From: G965247775 sp965247775
GTDB lineage: Bacteria; Chloroflexota; Dehalococcoidia; Bin125
Assembly: GCA_965247775.1 (NCBI GenBank)
Contig: OZ252031.1
Location: forward strand, 2,046,001-2,110,000
Direction of reading: 5' to 3'
Length of the DNA: 64,000 nt
Shown: positions 17,755 through 28,523 of the stretch, piece by piece
How the letters are laid out: each line of letters starts with the position of its first letter
How positions within the stretch are numbered: position 1 is the first letter of the stretch
Translations under genes and position numbers: made by a program
The notes under the pieces: generated by a model
Told to the model about the DNA's origin: nothing
Database searches by the model: none
What the model saw: only the letters and a program-made list of their open reading frames with translations

Positions 17755-17784
17755 TTGACGACCCGAAAGCCCTCCTCATACGTT
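17755..17784 (+). promoter_or_regulatory. sigma-70-type promoter for the MBL hydrolase gene
   Basis: TTGACG, 18-nt spacer, TACGTT, ending 56 nt before the ATG of the metallo-hydrolase. The rest of the roughly 260-nt stretch between clpS and this gene shows no coding sequence I can support. Confidence 0.6.
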
Positions 17785-17840
17785 GCTCCTGAGGGGTGCC
17801 GGGGCCGGCCGGCCGGCGCCGAGACGGGCGGGAGCAGACC

Positions 17841-18605
17841 ATGCGACTGACCGTGCTCGGCTCGGGGGCCGCCTGCCCCACCGGCGGTCAAAACACCTCC
17901 GGCTACCTCGTCGAAACGGCGCGCCGCCGGCTGCTGCTCGACTGCGGCCATGGCGTCGCTTCCGCCCTCCTGGCCCTCCGCCCCCAGGGCGACATCGACG
18001 ACATCTTCATCAGCCACATGCACGCCGACCATTTCATCGATGTGCTCGCGTTGCGCTTCCGCATCACGCGCGACATGGGCGGCGTGGCCGATAGCGAACC
18101 CCGCGTCACCCTCCACCTCCCCCCCGGCGGTCGCGAGCGCCTGCGCACCATCCTGGAAGCGGTGACATTCCCCCAGGATTTCTGCGACAACACCTTCCGC
18201 GTCAGCGAGTATGAACCCGGCCGCGCCCTGGACCTGGACGGCCTCCGCATCACCTGCGCCCCCGCCACCCATTACATCCCCGCCTTCGCCATGCGCCTGG
18301 ACGAAAACGGCGCCAGCCTGGCCTACAGCGGCGACACGGCCCCGAGCCTGGACGTCACGGGCCTCGCCCGGGACTGCGACCTCTTCCTCTGCGAAGCCAC
18401 CCTGAACGCACCGGAAACGGGCGACCAGCGCGGCCACTGCACTCCCGAGCAGGCCGCCGAGATGGCCGCCGAGGCCCGCGCCGACCGCCTCCTGCTAACC
18501 CACTTCTGGTTCGAAACCGACACCCAGGCCTACGGTGCCCGCGCCCAACGCCACGGTCCCTGCCCCGTCACCGTGGCCAGGGACGGCCTCCAAATCGAGA
18601 TCTGA
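17841..18605 (+). CDS. metallo-beta-lactamase-fold hydrolase (RNase Z / phosphodiesterase-like)
   Basis: 254-residue soluble MBL-fold protein. The metal site HMHADH (H59, H61, D63, H64) is intact, with further ligand candidates in PATHYIPAF and YSGDT, and a C-terminal LLTHFW. The opening LTVLGSGAACPTGGQNTSGYLV resembles RNase Z-like and cyclic-nucleotide phosphodiesterase members. GGGAG precedes the chosen ATG. It lies just before the Suf regulator but has its own promoter. Substrate unknown. Confidence 0.85.
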   Translation: MRLTVLGSGAACPTGGQNTSGYLVETARRRLLLDCGHGVASALLALRPQGDIDDIFISHMHADHFIDVLALRFRITRDMGGVADSEPRVTLHLPPGGRERLRTILEAVTFPQDFCDNTFRVSEYEPGRALDLDGLRITCAPATHYIPAFAMRLDENGASLAYSGDTAPSLDVTGLARDCDLFLCEATLNAPETGDQRGHCTPEQAAEMAAEARADRLLLTHFWFETDTQAYGARAQRHGPCPVTVARDGLQIEI

Positions 18606-18646
18606 CATCCCCGCCACACCCCGGCCCGCCGAGTTTTCCTCATTTC

Positions 18647-18652
18647 TTGACA
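18647..18652 (+). promoter_or_regulatory. consensus -35 element before sufR
   Basis: A perfect TTGACA about 70 nt before the sufR ATG. The -10 region 17-18 nt downstream (GACGCT) is poor, as often seen at promoters controlled by a dedicated regulator. This is the only promoter-like signal before the nine-gene Suf operon. Confidence 0.5.
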
Positions 18653-18723
18653 AAAACGGGGGAAACCGAGACGCTGGCACTGTAGAGGGTGCGGACAGCG
18701 CCCCACCCCCCCGGAAGGCCGCG

Positions 18724-19449
18724 ATGAGCGCATCGGGCGACAGCCACAACGACCTCCTGGACTTCATCGTCGCCCAGGGCGGCGCCACCGTCGCCCAACT
18801 CGCCGCCACCCTCCCCCTGGCCGACGCCACCATCCGCCGCCACCTGGACCGCCTCGCCGCCGACGGCCTCATCCGCGACCGCAGCGTCCGCCAGGCCACC
18901 GGCCGCCCCTACCGTCACTACCAGGCCACCAACGACGGCGTGCGCGCCAGCCGCGACCGCTCCGAATCCCTCGCCCTGCGCCTGATCGGCCAAATCACCA
19001 GCGACCGGGGCCGCCTCGACGGCGTCGCCGAGGGCCTCGCCGACCAGCTCGCCGCGGAGCATCGCTCCCAGGTCCCCGCCGACGCCCCGCTCGAGCAGCG
19101 CGTGGCCCAGACCGTGGAGGCCCTGCGCGAGGAAGGCATCCTCGACGCCTGGCAACGCACCCCCGGGGGCTTCCGCCTGCACAACCATGCCTGCCCCTAC
19201 CGCAGCGTCGCCGACAGCAGTGACTGCGTCTGCGAGTCCGACCGCCTCGCCATTGAAAAGCTCGTCGGCGCCGACGTGGTCCAGGTCGGCAGCCTCGTCC
19301 ACGGCAACGACACCTGCGAATACCGCATCAGCGCCCCCGCTCCCCAGCCCTCCACCCCGCAGACCCCCGCGACGCAGACCCCCGCGACACAGACCAAAGC
19401 CGGCCGCACCGACCCCGGCCCCAACGCAGGAGGACCCGCCGGCCCATGA
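18724..19449 (+). CDS. sufR: SufR-type Fe-S-sensing transcriptional regulator
   Basis: DeoR-like winged-helix protein that represses suf genes when its own Fe-S cluster is loaded. The N-terminal HTH (ATVAQLAATLPLADATIRRHLDRL) is followed by a regulatory domain with cysteines C157, C168, C170 and C198 in the ACPYRSV...CVC...TCEY arrangement, suitable for a [4Fe-4S] cluster. 241 residues including a repetitive tail (TPQTPATQTPATQT). The ATG is chosen by similarity; the frame is open upstream. The stop overlaps sufC by 4 nt, so it heads the Suf operon and probably autoregulates it. Confidence 0.9.
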   Translation: MSASGDSHNDLLDFIVAQGGATVAQLAATLPLADATIRRHLDRLAADGLIRDRSVRQATGRPYRHYQATNDGVRASRDRSESLALRLIGQITSDRGRLDGVAEGLADQLAAEHRSQVPADAPLEQRVAQTVEALREEGILDAWQRTPGGFRLHNHACPYRSVADSSDCVCESDRLAIEKLVGADVVQVGSLVHGNDTCEYRISAPAPQPSTPQTPATQTPATQTKAGRTDPGPNAGGPAGP

Positions 19450-20236
19450 GCGCACCCCTTCTCCACATCGATCACCTGCACGTCAACGTCGGCGACAAGC
19501 CCATCGTCAAGGGGCTCTCGCTCACCGTCGGCGCGGGCGAGATCCACGCCCTCATGGGGCCCAACGGCTCCGGCAAGAGCACCCTCGCCAACGCCCTCAT
19601 GGGGCACCCCCGCTACACCGTCACCGCCGGCGACGTGCGCTTCCGCGGCGAGAGCATCCTCGCCGAGGCGCCGGACAAACGCGCACGCAGGGGGATCTTC
19701 CTGGCCTTCCAGTACCCCACCGACGTGCCCGGCGTCTCCATGATCAACTTTCTTCGCCGCGCCGTCAGCGCCCGCCGCGGCGAGGAGATCCCCGTGCGCG
19801 AGTTCCGTCAGCAACTCCGCGCCGAACTGGACGGCCTGCAGATGGACGAATCCTTCGTCCGCCGCTACGTCAACGACGGCTTCTCCGGGGGCGAGAAAAA
19901 GCGCGCCGAGATCCTCCAACTCGGCCTCCTGCGTCCCGCCCTCGCCGTCATGGACGAGACGGACTCCGGCCTCGACATCGACGCCCTGCGCGTCGTCGCC
20001 GACGGCATCAACCGCTTCCACACGGAGGACAACGGCATCCTCCTCATTACCCACTACCAGCGCCTGCTCAACTACGTCCGCCCCGACGTCGTTCACGTCC
20101 TCGTCGATGGGCGCATCATCAAGTCCGGGGACTTCAGCTTGGCCGAGCGACTCGAAGCCGGCGGCTACGACCCCATCCTGGCCGAGGCCGGGCTCAGCCA
20201 CGTCAGCGTCGATGCCAGCGAAGGAGTTGCGGTCTC

Positions 20237-20240
<4 letters not shown>
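19446..20240 (+). CDS. sufC: Fe-S cluster assembly ATPase SufC
   Basis: ABC-type soluble ATPase of the SufBCD scaffold. Walker A is GPNGSGKST (38-46), the signature is FSGGEKKRAEILQ (about 144 onward), and Walker B is LAVMDETDSGLD. At 264 residues it is the normal size, and the typical SufC Q-loop region LAFQYPTDVPGVS is present. Overlaps sufR and sufB by 4 nt on each side. Confidence 0.97.
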
Positions 20241-21673
<1,433 letters not shown>

Positions 21674-21751
21674 CCCGGCCCCACCCACCCGAGGCCCCCC
21701 CCCCGACGCAACCGGCGCGGGGCCGCCAGGACCGCTGAAGGAGAAACGCCC

Positions 21752-22096
21752 GTGAACATCACCATCACCGACCTCGCCGCCGAAAAACTGAACGCCCTCG
21801 TCGCCGAGCGAGGACCCGACGACCTCGGCCTGCGCCTCTTCGCCCAGGACGGTGGCGGCGGCTGCGCCTGTAGCGGCGGCATGCGCTTCGGCATGGCCTT
21901 CGACAGCCCGGAGGCCACGGACGCCCGCGTCGCAGTCGGGACGCTGGAGTTCATCGTCGATCCCGCCTCCGCCGACGCCCTGGAGGGCGCATCCCTCGAC
22001 TACCTCGACGACGTCATGAGCCAGGGCTTCTCCATCACGGCCCCCAACGCCCAAAGCGGCGGCCAGGGCGGCGGCTGCGGCTGCGGTGGCCACTGA
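21752..22096 (+). CDS. HesB/IscA-family Fe-S protein (SufA-like)
   Basis: 114-residue A-type carrier candidate. The N-terminal ITITDLAAEKL fits the family, with cysteines C38/C40 (GGGCACSGG) and the C-terminal pair C109/C111 (GGCGCGG). The extra cysteine at 40 and the glycine-rich end differ from classical IscA. Placed between sufB and sufD; GGAG precedes the start. It probably passes clusters from SufBCD to targets. Confidence 0.88.
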   Translation: MNITITDLAAEKLNALVAERGPDDLGLRLFAQDGGGGCACSGGMRFGMAFDSPEATDARVAVGTLEFIVDPASADALEGASLDYLDDVMSQGFSITAPNAQSGGQGGGCGCGGH

Positions 22097-22118
22097 ACCC
22101 ACAGGAGAATCCCGCACC

Positions 22119-23453
22119 GTGACCGCAGCGACCGCCCCTAGCGTCGCCCCGACGGCGGACCGCGTTGAGGCCCTCTCCAGCGCCTTCGACGAGCCCACCT
22201 GGCTGCGCGATGACCGCCTCCAGGCCCTCACCGCCTACCGCACCCTGGAGTGGCCCAGCGGCCAGGAAGAGGAATGGCGCCGCACCCCCATGGACGGCGT
22301 CCCTCTGGACGACTACCACCTGCTCCTCGGCCGCGCCGCTGCCCCCCCCGCCGCGCTGACCGCGCTGGGGCTGGATGGCGGCGGTGCCCGCCTGCGCCAG
22401 ATCGACGGCCGCCTGCACGAGCACCGGCTCCCCGCCGGCCTCGCCGCGCACGGCGTCATCTTCCTGCCCCTGGCGCAGGCCGCCCGCGAGCACGAAACGC
22501 TCGTGCGGGAGCACCTGCACGCCACCCTCCCCGTCGATAGCAGCCGCTTCACCGCCCTCAGCGCCGCCCTCTGGAGCCAGGGGCTCTTCTGCTACGTGCC
22601 GGACGGCGTCCACCTGGACGCCAGCCTGCTCCACCTGCTCGGCAAGAGCGCCCCCAACCCCGGCGACGGCCCTCAGGGCCTCTTCGGCCAGACGCTCTTC
22701 GTCGCCGGAACGGGCAGCGCCGCCACCCTGATCGAGGCCGCCGCCTCCGACGACCCGGAATCGGCCGACGCCGCCGCCTTCCTGCATCGCAGCGTGGAGA
22801 TCGCCGCCGGAGCCGACGCCGACGTGCGCTACGTGGGCTTCCAGCACTGGGGCCGCGACGCCCGCGCCTTCGTCACCCTGCGCCTCCGCGCCGAGCGCGA
22901 TGCGCGCGTCCTCATCGCCTCCGCCGCCTTCGGCGGCGCGCTCAGCCGCGAGCGCATCGTCCTCGACGTCGTCGGCCCCGGCGTCCGCGCCGACCTCACC
23001 GGCCTCTTCGTCGCCGACGGCCGCCAGCACATCGAGTACGACACCCGCCAGGACCACCGCGCCGTCGGCGGCGCCAGCGACCTCCAGATCAAGGGCGCCC
23101 TGAAAGACCAGGCCATGGCCGTCCAGTACGGCGTCATCAAGATCACCCCTGAAGGCCAGAAGACCTCCGGCCATCAAACCATGCGCAACCTGATCCTGAG
23201 CGAAGGCGCCGGGGCCGACCCGATCCCGGTGCTCGAAATCGAAGCCGACGACGTGAAGTGCTCCCACGCCGCCGCCGTCGGCCCCGTCGACCGGGAGCAG
23301 ATCTTCTATCTCCAGTCCCGCGGCATCCCGCCCGCGGAGGCCGAGCGCATAGTGGTGCAGGGCTTCCTCGACGCCGCCGCCGCCCGCCTCCCCGACCAGG
23401 ACCTGCGTGCGGCTGTCGAACGACTCGTGGACGCGAAGCTGGCCCAGCGATGA
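22119..23453 (+). CDS. sufD: Fe-S cluster assembly protein SufD
   Basis: Second beta-helix subunit of SufBCD. The N-terminal part (PTWLRDDRLQALTAYRTLEWP) and the C-terminal half (GVRADLTGLFVADGRQHIEYDT ... KCSHAAAVGPVDREQIFYLQSRGI) are characteristic. The GTG start, preceded by AGGAGA, gives 444 residues; an earlier in-frame GTG at 22086 overlaps the previous gene. The stop overlaps the Rieske gene by 4 nt. Confidence 0.94.
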   Translation: MTAATAPSVAPTADRVEALSSAFDEPTWLRDDRLQALTAYRTLEWPSGQEEEWRRTPMDGVPLDDYHLLLGRAAAPPAALTALGLDGGGARLRQIDGRLHEHRLPAGLAAHGVIFLPLAQAAREHETLVREHLHATLPVDSSRFTALSAALWSQGLFCYVPDGVHLDASLLHLLGKSAPNPGDGPQGLFGQTLFVAGTGSAATLIEAAASDDPESADAAAFLHRSVEIAAGADADVRYVGFQHWGRDARAFVTLRLRAERDARVLIASAAFGGALSRERIVLDVVGPGVRADLTGLFVADGRQHIEYDTRQDHRAVGGASDLQIKGALKDQAMAVQYGVIKITPEGQKTSGHQTMRNLILSEGAGADPIPVLEIEADDVKCSHAAAVGPVDREQIFYLQSRGIPPAEAERIVVQGFLDAAAARLPDQDLRAAVERLVDAKLAQR

Positions 23454-23767
23454 GCGACTACGTCCGCGCCGCCGCCGCCGCCGACGTACCGCCGGGGGAA
23501 GCCCGCGTGGTCGAGATCGACGGGCAGAGCATCGCCCTCTGCCACGTCGAAGGCGACGCGATCTACGCCATCGACAACGTCTGCAGCCATGACGACGGCC
23601 CCCTCGGCGACGGAACCCTCCACGGCGACCGCGTCGAGTGCCCCCGCCACGGCGCCCTCTTCGACGTGCGCAGCGGCGCCGCCAAGACCCTGCCCGCCGT
23701 GCGCGGCGTGCGCGCCTACCCCGCGCGGATCGTGGACGGCGACGTCGAAGTCGCGCTGGAGGGCTGA
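23450..23767 (+). CDS. Rieske-type [2Fe-2S] ferredoxin
   Basis: 105-residue soluble Rieske protein of the dioxygenase-ferredoxin class. Cluster ligands are C45-x-H47 (CSHDDGPLGDG) and C64-x2-H67 (CPRHGALFD). Translationally coupled to sufD and followed by sufS, a common position for a Rieske protein in Suf operons. It may supply electrons during cluster assembly; that role is inferred from position. Confidence 0.94.
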   Translation: MSDYVRAAAAADVPPGEARVVEIDGQSIALCHVEGDAIYAIDNVCSHDDGPLGDGTLHGDRVECPRHGALFDVRSGAAKTLPAVRGVRAYPARIVDGDVEVALEG

Positions 23768-23772
23768 GCGCG

Positions 23773-25038
23773 ATGGTCCAGGAATCCACCGCCCTCAACG
23801 TCGCCGCGCTCCGCACCGATTTCCCCATCCTCGACCGGCGGATCAACGGCCAACCCCTGGTCTACCTGGACAACGCCGCCACCACCCAAAAGCCGCAGGC
23901 CGTCATCGACGCGCTCGTGCGCTACTACACCACGACCAACGCCAACATCCACCGCGGGCTGCACACCCTCGCCGAGGAGGCCACCGCCGCCTACGAGGCC
24001 GTGCGCGTCCAGACGGCGAAGTTCATCAACGCTCCCTCCCAACGCGAGGTGATCTTCACCCGCAACACCACCGAAGCCCTCAACCTGCTCGCCCACACCC
24101 TCACCGCCCGCCTCCAGGAGGGCGACGAGATCGTGCTCAGCGAGATGGAGCACCACTCCAACCTGGTGCCCTGGCAGCTCGCCGCGCGACGCCACGGCCT
24201 GCGCCTGCGCTTCCTCGATGTGGACCACCACGGCCAGATCAGCCTGGACCAGGCCCACGACCTGATCGGCCCGCGCACCCGCATCGTCTCCATCGTGCAC
24301 ATGTCCAACGTGCTCGGCACGATCAATCCCGTGGCCGAGATCGCCGCCATGGCCGGCGAAGCCGGCGCCCTGACCATCGTCGACGGCGCCCAGAGCGTGC
24401 CCCACCTCCCCGTCGACGTCCAAAGCCTCGGCGCCGACTTCCTCGCCTTCTCCGCCCACAAGATGCTCGGCCCCACCGGCGTCGGCGTGCTCTGGGGCCG
24501 CCGCGACCTCCTCCAAGAGATGGACCCCTTCCTCGGCGGCGGCGAGATGATCAGCCTCGTCACCCGCGAGGAGTCCACCTGGGCCGCCCTGCCCCACAAG
24601 TTCGAGGCCGGCACCCCCAACATCGCCGATGTCGTCGCCTTCGGCCCCGCCCTGGATTACCTCAGCGACCTCGGCATGGACGCCGTCCGCGCCCATGAGC
24701 TGGAGACCGTCGCCTACGCCCTGGACCGCCTGCAATCGATCGAGGGCCTCACCCTCTACGGTCCCACCGACCCCACCCAGCGCGGCGGCGTCGCCGCCTT
24801 CAACTACCTCGACATCCACCCCCACGACCTCAGCACCATCCTCGACGGCCGCGGCGTCGCCATCCGCGCCGGCCACCACTGCGCCCAGCCGCTCATGCGC
24901 CGTCTGGGCGTCCCCGCCACCGCCCGCGCCAGCTTCTACCTCTACAACCGCGTGGACGAAGTCGACGCCCTCGTCGATTCCCTGCGTGAGGCCGCCGCCG
25001 TTTTCGGCTACGACGGCCCCCAGGGCGGAACGGCCTGA
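23773..25038 (+). CDS. sufS: cysteine desulfurase SufS
   Basis: PLP enzyme that extracts sulfur from cysteine as an enzyme persulfide. The PLP lysine is K230 (FSAHKMLGPTG), and the active cysteine is C370 in RAGHHCAQPL, typical of group II enzymes that hand sulfur to SufU or SufE. 421 residues. Six nt separate its stop from the sufU start. Confidence 0.96.
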   Translation: MVQESTALNVAALRTDFPILDRRINGQPLVYLDNAATTQKPQAVIDALVRYYTTTNANIHRGLHTLAEEATAAYEAVRVQTAKFINAPSQREVIFTRNTTEALNLLAHTLTARLQEGDEIVLSEMEHHSNLVPWQLAARRHGLRLRFLDVDHHGQISLDQAHDLIGPRTRIVSIVHMSNVLGTINPVAEIAAMAGEAGALTIVDGAQSVPHLPVDVQSLGADFLAFSAHKMLGPTGVGVLWGRRDLLQEMDPFLGGGEMISLVTREESTWAALPHKFEAGTPNIADVVAFGPALDYLSDLGMDAVRAHELETVAYALDRLQSIEGLTLYGPTDPTQRGGVAAFNYLDIHPHDLSTILDGRGVAIRAGHHCAQPLMRRLGVPATARASFYLYNRVDEVDALVDSLREAAAVFGYDGPQGGTA

Positions 25039-25043
25039 GCCCC

Positions 25044-25637
25044 GTGCCCAACCGTGAAGCCGCCAACCCCGTCCAGTTCGACGACCTCTACCGCGACCTG
25101 ATCCTGGACCACTACCGCAACCCCCGCAACAAGGGCGCCCTGGACGGCGCCGGCGTCGTGGTGGAGGGCTTCAACCCCTCCTGCGGAGACGAGGTCAGCC
25201 TCGCCCTGATTCGCAACGGGGACGGGATCCGCGCGGTGCGCTTCCAAGGCCAAGGCTGCTCCATCAGCCAGAGTTCCGCATCCATGCTCACCGAGGGAGT
25301 ACAGGGCCGCTCCCTGGACGACGTCCGCGCCCTCTCGCGCGACGTCCAGCGGATCTTCACCGACGAGCGCTTCGACATCGACGCCACCGATATCGGCGAC
25401 CTCGAAGCGCTCCAGGGCGTGGCCCGCTTCCCCGTCCGCATCAAGTGCGCCCTCCTCGCCTGGAAGGTCCTGGACCAAGCCCTGGACGCCCTCGCCGGTC
25501 CCGACCCCAGCGCCCCCGCCGGCAACGACAGCGACATCCAGACCCGCCTCCGGCCCGCCCCCGGCGAGCCCAACCACAGCTCGCCCGCCCCCGGCGGAGG
25601 GAACAACAGCGCGCAGAACAACCCCGCCCGCACCTGA
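25044..25637 (+). CDS. sufU: SufU sulfur-transfer protein with extended tail
   Basis: Zinc-dependent sulfurtransferase partner of SufS. Ligand residues are C47 and D49 (NPSCGDE), C72 (GQGCSISQSS) and C135 (RIKCALLAW); the gap between C72 and C135 includes the SufU-specific insertion that separates it from IscU. A GTG start gives 197 residues, of which about the last 45 are a Pro/Ser/Asn-rich tail absent from most homologs. Confidence 0.93.
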   Translation: MPNREAANPVQFDDLYRDLILDHYRNPRNKGALDGAGVVVEGFNPSCGDEVSLALIRNGDGIRAVRFQGQGCSISQSSASMLTEGVQGRSLDDVRALSRDVQRIFTDERFDIDATDIGDLEALQGVARFPVRIKCALLAWKVLDQALDALAGPDPSAPAGNDSDIQTRLRPAPGEPNHSSPAPGGGNNSAQNNPART

Positions 25638-25677
25638 CCGCCCGGCCCCAGCCTCGGCGCAACGACAGGAGCCAGCC

Positions 25678-26076
25678 ATGACCGCCGACCAACCCACCGC
25701 AGGAACCACCGCCCCCGATAGCACCGCCCCCGCGGACACCACCGAGAACGGCCAGGACGCGAACGGCTCGGGCGCGGTCAGCGAAGACCAGGTCCGCGAC
25801 AAGCTCCGCACCGTCTTCGACCCGGAGATCGGCATCAACATCGTCGACCTGGGCCTGATCTACGAGATCGCCGTCGAAGGCGCCACGGTCCGCGTCGTCC
25901 ACACCCTCACCACCCCCGCCTGCCCCGTCGGCCCCATGATCCGCGCCCAGATCGAGCAAGCCGTCTCCAACCTGGACGGCGTCGAAGCCATCGCCGCCGA
26001 ACTCGTCTTCAGCCCCCCCTGGGACCCCCGCGAGATGTGCTCCGACGAAGCCAAATTCGAACTCGGCATCTTCTAG
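25678..26076 (+). CDS. sufT: SufT-like Fe-S assembly protein (DUF59/MIP18 family)
   Basis: 132-residue auxiliary factor for Fe-S protein maturation. The DUF59 core is clear: VFDPEIGINIVDLGLIYEI, then TLTTPACPVGPMI and a C-terminal WDPREMCSDEAKFELGIF. The first 35 residues are a low-complexity leader. AGGAG precedes the ATG. Last gene of the Suf operon. Confidence 0.92.
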   Translation: MTADQPTAGTTAPDSTAPADTTENGQDANGSGAVSEDQVRDKLRTVFDPEIGINIVDLGLIYEIAVEGATVRVVHTLTTPACPVGPMIRAQIEQAVSNLDGVEAIAAELVFSPPWDPREMCSDEAKFELGIF

Positions 26077-26108
26077 CGCCGCCGGCCGGACTCGCGCCGG
26101 GCAAGGCC

Positions 26109-26138
26109 TTGACGAAAGAACAAACGTTCTGTTACCCT
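26109..26138 (+). promoter_or_regulatory. promoter with embedded SOS (LexA-type) box
   Basis: TTGACG, 18-nt spacer, TACCCT on the plus strand. The spacer holds the palindrome AGAACAAACGTTCT, which contains GAAC-N4-GTTC, the core of Gram-positive-type LexA boxes (26118-26129). No damage-response gene follows on the plus strand: the next 1.4 kb is the antisense of an MFS transporter. Confidence 0.6.
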
Positions 26139-26195
26139 GGCCGCCAGGGACAGCAGGACCTCGCTGCATCCCACGCGTCCGGAGCCGTCGTGGCT

Positions 26196-27554
26196 CTACG
26201 CCCCGCCGCCGGGCGCCGCGTCCGCGATCCGGCTCGCCGCCGCCGCACGGGGATGGGGCAGGGGCTCCGGGATCACCGGCCGCGGTAAGCGCCGCGCCAC
26301 CAGGAACAGCAGCATCGAGGCCCCGAAGGCCGCTGCGAACATGACCAAGGCCCAGTCGTAAGACGCGGTGCGGTCGAAGATCGCCCCCGCGACAGTCGGG
26401 CTGACCACCATCCCCAGCGTGCCGATGATCTGCGTCACGCCCAGGATCGTCGCGAAGTGCGCCTGACCGAACGACCGCGCCAGCAGCAGCGGCTCGATCA
26501 TCGGACCGCCCGATGCGCCTACCAGAAAGAAGAGCAAGAACACCGCGATCCCCACCCCGGAGCCGCCGCTGATCAGCAGCGTCATCATCGCCGCCATCAG
26601 CAGGACCGTCAGGACCATGGCCGCGCTCTCCATGCGCGGCACCCGGTCCGCCACCACCGCGAAGCCCAGCCGGCCCAGGATCGCCGCGCCCGCCGCGAGC
26701 GACACCAGCGCCGCCGCCCCCCCCGACGACACCCCCACCGACTCGAAATAGGGCAGCATGTGCACCGTCCAGCCGACCATGCCGAAAAACAGCATCGCCA
26801 ACGCCAGCCCCAGCGCCCACAGCAGCGGCGTGCGCATCGCCTGCCAGACCGTCAGGCCGGAGAGCGGACGCGGATCGCCGCGCGGCTCACGGGGCGCCGG
26901 ATCCCCGTCCACGTACTGGCCCACGTCGCTCGGATGGTCCCGGATGAAGACCCAGCCCAGCGGCAGGTAGATGGCCGCCAGCAGCGCCCCGGAGAAGATC
27001 AGCCCGCCCTCCCAATCCCAACTGTCCATCACCACCCGCAGCACAGGCACCATGACCACCCCACCCAATGAGAACCCGGTCGCCAGAATCCCCACGGCCA
27101 TGCCGCGCCGCCGCTCGAACCAGCGCGACGCCAGCGCCTGCAAGGGGATGTAGAACATCATCTGCCGCACCACGGCGTTGATCGTCAGAAAGAGATACCA
27201 CTGCCACACGGCGCTCGTCGTCGCCACCAGGAAAAAGGTGCCGCTGGTCAGCGCCGCGCCCAGCAGCGTCACCCGGCGCGGCCCGTAGACGTCGATCGCC
27301 CGGCCCACGAACGGTGCCGCAACGCCGCTCAGCAACAGGGAGAGCGCGAACCCGAACGAGACCGTCGCCCGCGACCAGCCGAATTCGTCCTCCACCGGCT
27401 CGATGTACAGCCCGAAGGCCCAGAACGAAGTGCCGCTCGTGATCGCCGTCAACACGACCCCAACGGCGACCAGCCACCAGCCGAAGTAAACCCGGCGGCG
27501 TCCTCGCAGGACCGGCAGGATCTCGCCCAGGGCCGTTCGCGGGCTCATCGCCAT
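26196..27554 (-). CDS. MFS transporter (monocarboxylate/oxalate-formate-like)
   Basis: 452-residue major facilitator with about 12 hydrophobic segments. It opens YFGWWLVAVGVVLTAITSG, followed by the GLYIEPVEDEFGWSRATVSFGF block and the loop motif GRAIDVYGPRR typical of the oxalate/formate and monocarboxylate group. The start is chosen at the ATG preceded by GGGGAG; the longer frame adds only an arginine-rich stretch. Substrate unknown; organic acids are likely by family. It is isolated from its neighbours. Confidence 0.88.
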   Translation of the reverse strand: MAMSPRTALGEILPVLRGRRRVYFGWWLVAVGVVLTAITSGTSFWAFGLYIEPVEDEFGWSRATVSFGFALSLLLSGVAAPFVGRAIDVYGPRRVTLLGAALTSGTFFLVATTSAVWQWYLFLTINAVVRQMMFYIPLQALASRWFERRRGMAVGILATGFSLGGVVMVPVLRVVMDSWDWEGGLIFSGALLAAIYLPLGWVFIRDHPSDVGQYVDGDPAPREPRGDPRPLSGLTVWQAMRTPLLWALGLALAMLFFGMVGWTVHMLPYFESVGVSSGGAAALVSLAAGAAILGRLGFAVVADRVPRMESAAMVLTVLLMAAMMTLLISGGSGVGIAVFLLFFLVGASGGPMIEPLLLARSFGQAHFATILGVTQIIGTLGMVVSPTVAGAIFDRTASYDWALVMFAAAFGASMLLFLVARRLPRPVIPEPLPHPRAAAASRIADAAPGGGA

Positions 27555-27670
27555 CCCCCGCTCCCCGCGCCGCGGCCTCGCCCGGCACGGCGGCCGGCTC
27601 CCTCGGCAGACTACCGCTGGACGGACGCCACCGCGGCTGGCAATCATGGGGCCTGCGGAAGGAAACGGCG

Positions 27671-28171
27671 ATGGCCATCGAGATCGAAGTCGTCCAGGGC
27701 GACATCACGGAGGCCGACGTCGACGCCGTCGTCAACGCGGCCAACAATCAGCTCTGGATGGGGACCGGCGTCGCCGGCGCCATCGTCCGCCGCGGCGGCC
27801 GCGGCATTGAGGACGAGGCCATCGCGCAGGCCCCCATCGCCGTCGGCGAAGCCGTCATCACCAGCGGCGGGACCTTGCCCGCTCGGCACGTGATTCACGC
27901 CGCCGCCATGGGCCGGGACCTGCGGACGGACGGCGACAAGATCGCCAACGCCACCGAGAGCGCGCTCGCCCTGGCAGAGACGCACCGCCTGCGCACCCTG
28001 GCCCTGCCGGCCCTGGGCGCCGGTGTGGGCGGGTTCCCCGTGGAGGAGTGCGCGCGCATCATGGTCGCCGCCGTGCGGGCGCGCGAACCCGCCTCGTCCC
28101 TGCGCCGGGTGCGCTTCGTCCTCTTCGACCAAGCGGCCTGCCGCGCCTTCCAGCGCGCCGCCTCCAGCTGA
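27671..28171 (+). CDS. macrodomain protein (ADP-ribose-binding)
   Basis: 166-residue stand-alone macrodomain, expected to bind or hydrolyse ADP-ribose derivatives. The family blocks VVQGDITEADVDAVVNAANN, MGTGVAGAI and PALGAGVGGFP are all present. GGAAACGGCG precedes the ATG. The roughly 360 bases after it (28172-28530) contain no gene I can support. Confidence 0.92.
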   Translation: MAIEIEVVQGDITEADVDAVVNAANNQLWMGTGVAGAIVRRGGRGIEDEAIAQAPIAVGEAVITSGGTLPARHVIHAAAMGRDLRTDGDKIANATESALALAETHRLRTLALPALGAGVGGFPVEECARIMVAAVRAREPASSLRRVRFVLFDQAACRAFQRAASS

Positions 28172-28517
28172 CCCCACCAGCGCCCCCGGCGCGCGCGGAA
28201 CCCGATCCGTCAGCGCGCCTCGCGCGCGCAAGGGGATCAACAGCGCCGGCAGAAAGGCGAGGGCCATCCTCGCGATGGAAAGCACGAAGATCCCGGTCTT
28301 GCGAAGCAGCGGCATGCTGTCCTCCGCTGACGGCCCCTCCGGCGAGGGCAGGCTCGTCGTCCCGGCCCCTGACGGCAGCATCCTGGCCGGCGCTGGCTCT
28401 CATCGGCATCGGCGCTGCGGGCGCCCGCTCTCCGCGTCGGGAGAACGCGGCAGGCCGCGGCCGCCACCCCCCATTCCCGCCCCGTCCAGGCGCCGGAACA
28501 TCAGCCGGGCAGGGCGC

Positions 28518-28523
28518 TAGCAT
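28518..28523 (+). promoter_or_regulatory. -10-like hexamer 7 nt before an ATG
   Basis: TAGCAT with exactly 7 nt (including GGAGG) before the ASCH gene start. The spacing would put the transcription start at or next to the initiator codon. Confidence 0.5.

Noticed and set aside
26037..26288. Plus-strand frame downstream of the SOS-type promoter
   Set aside because: It starts inside sufT, has no protein-like composition and overlaps the end of the MFS gene antisense.
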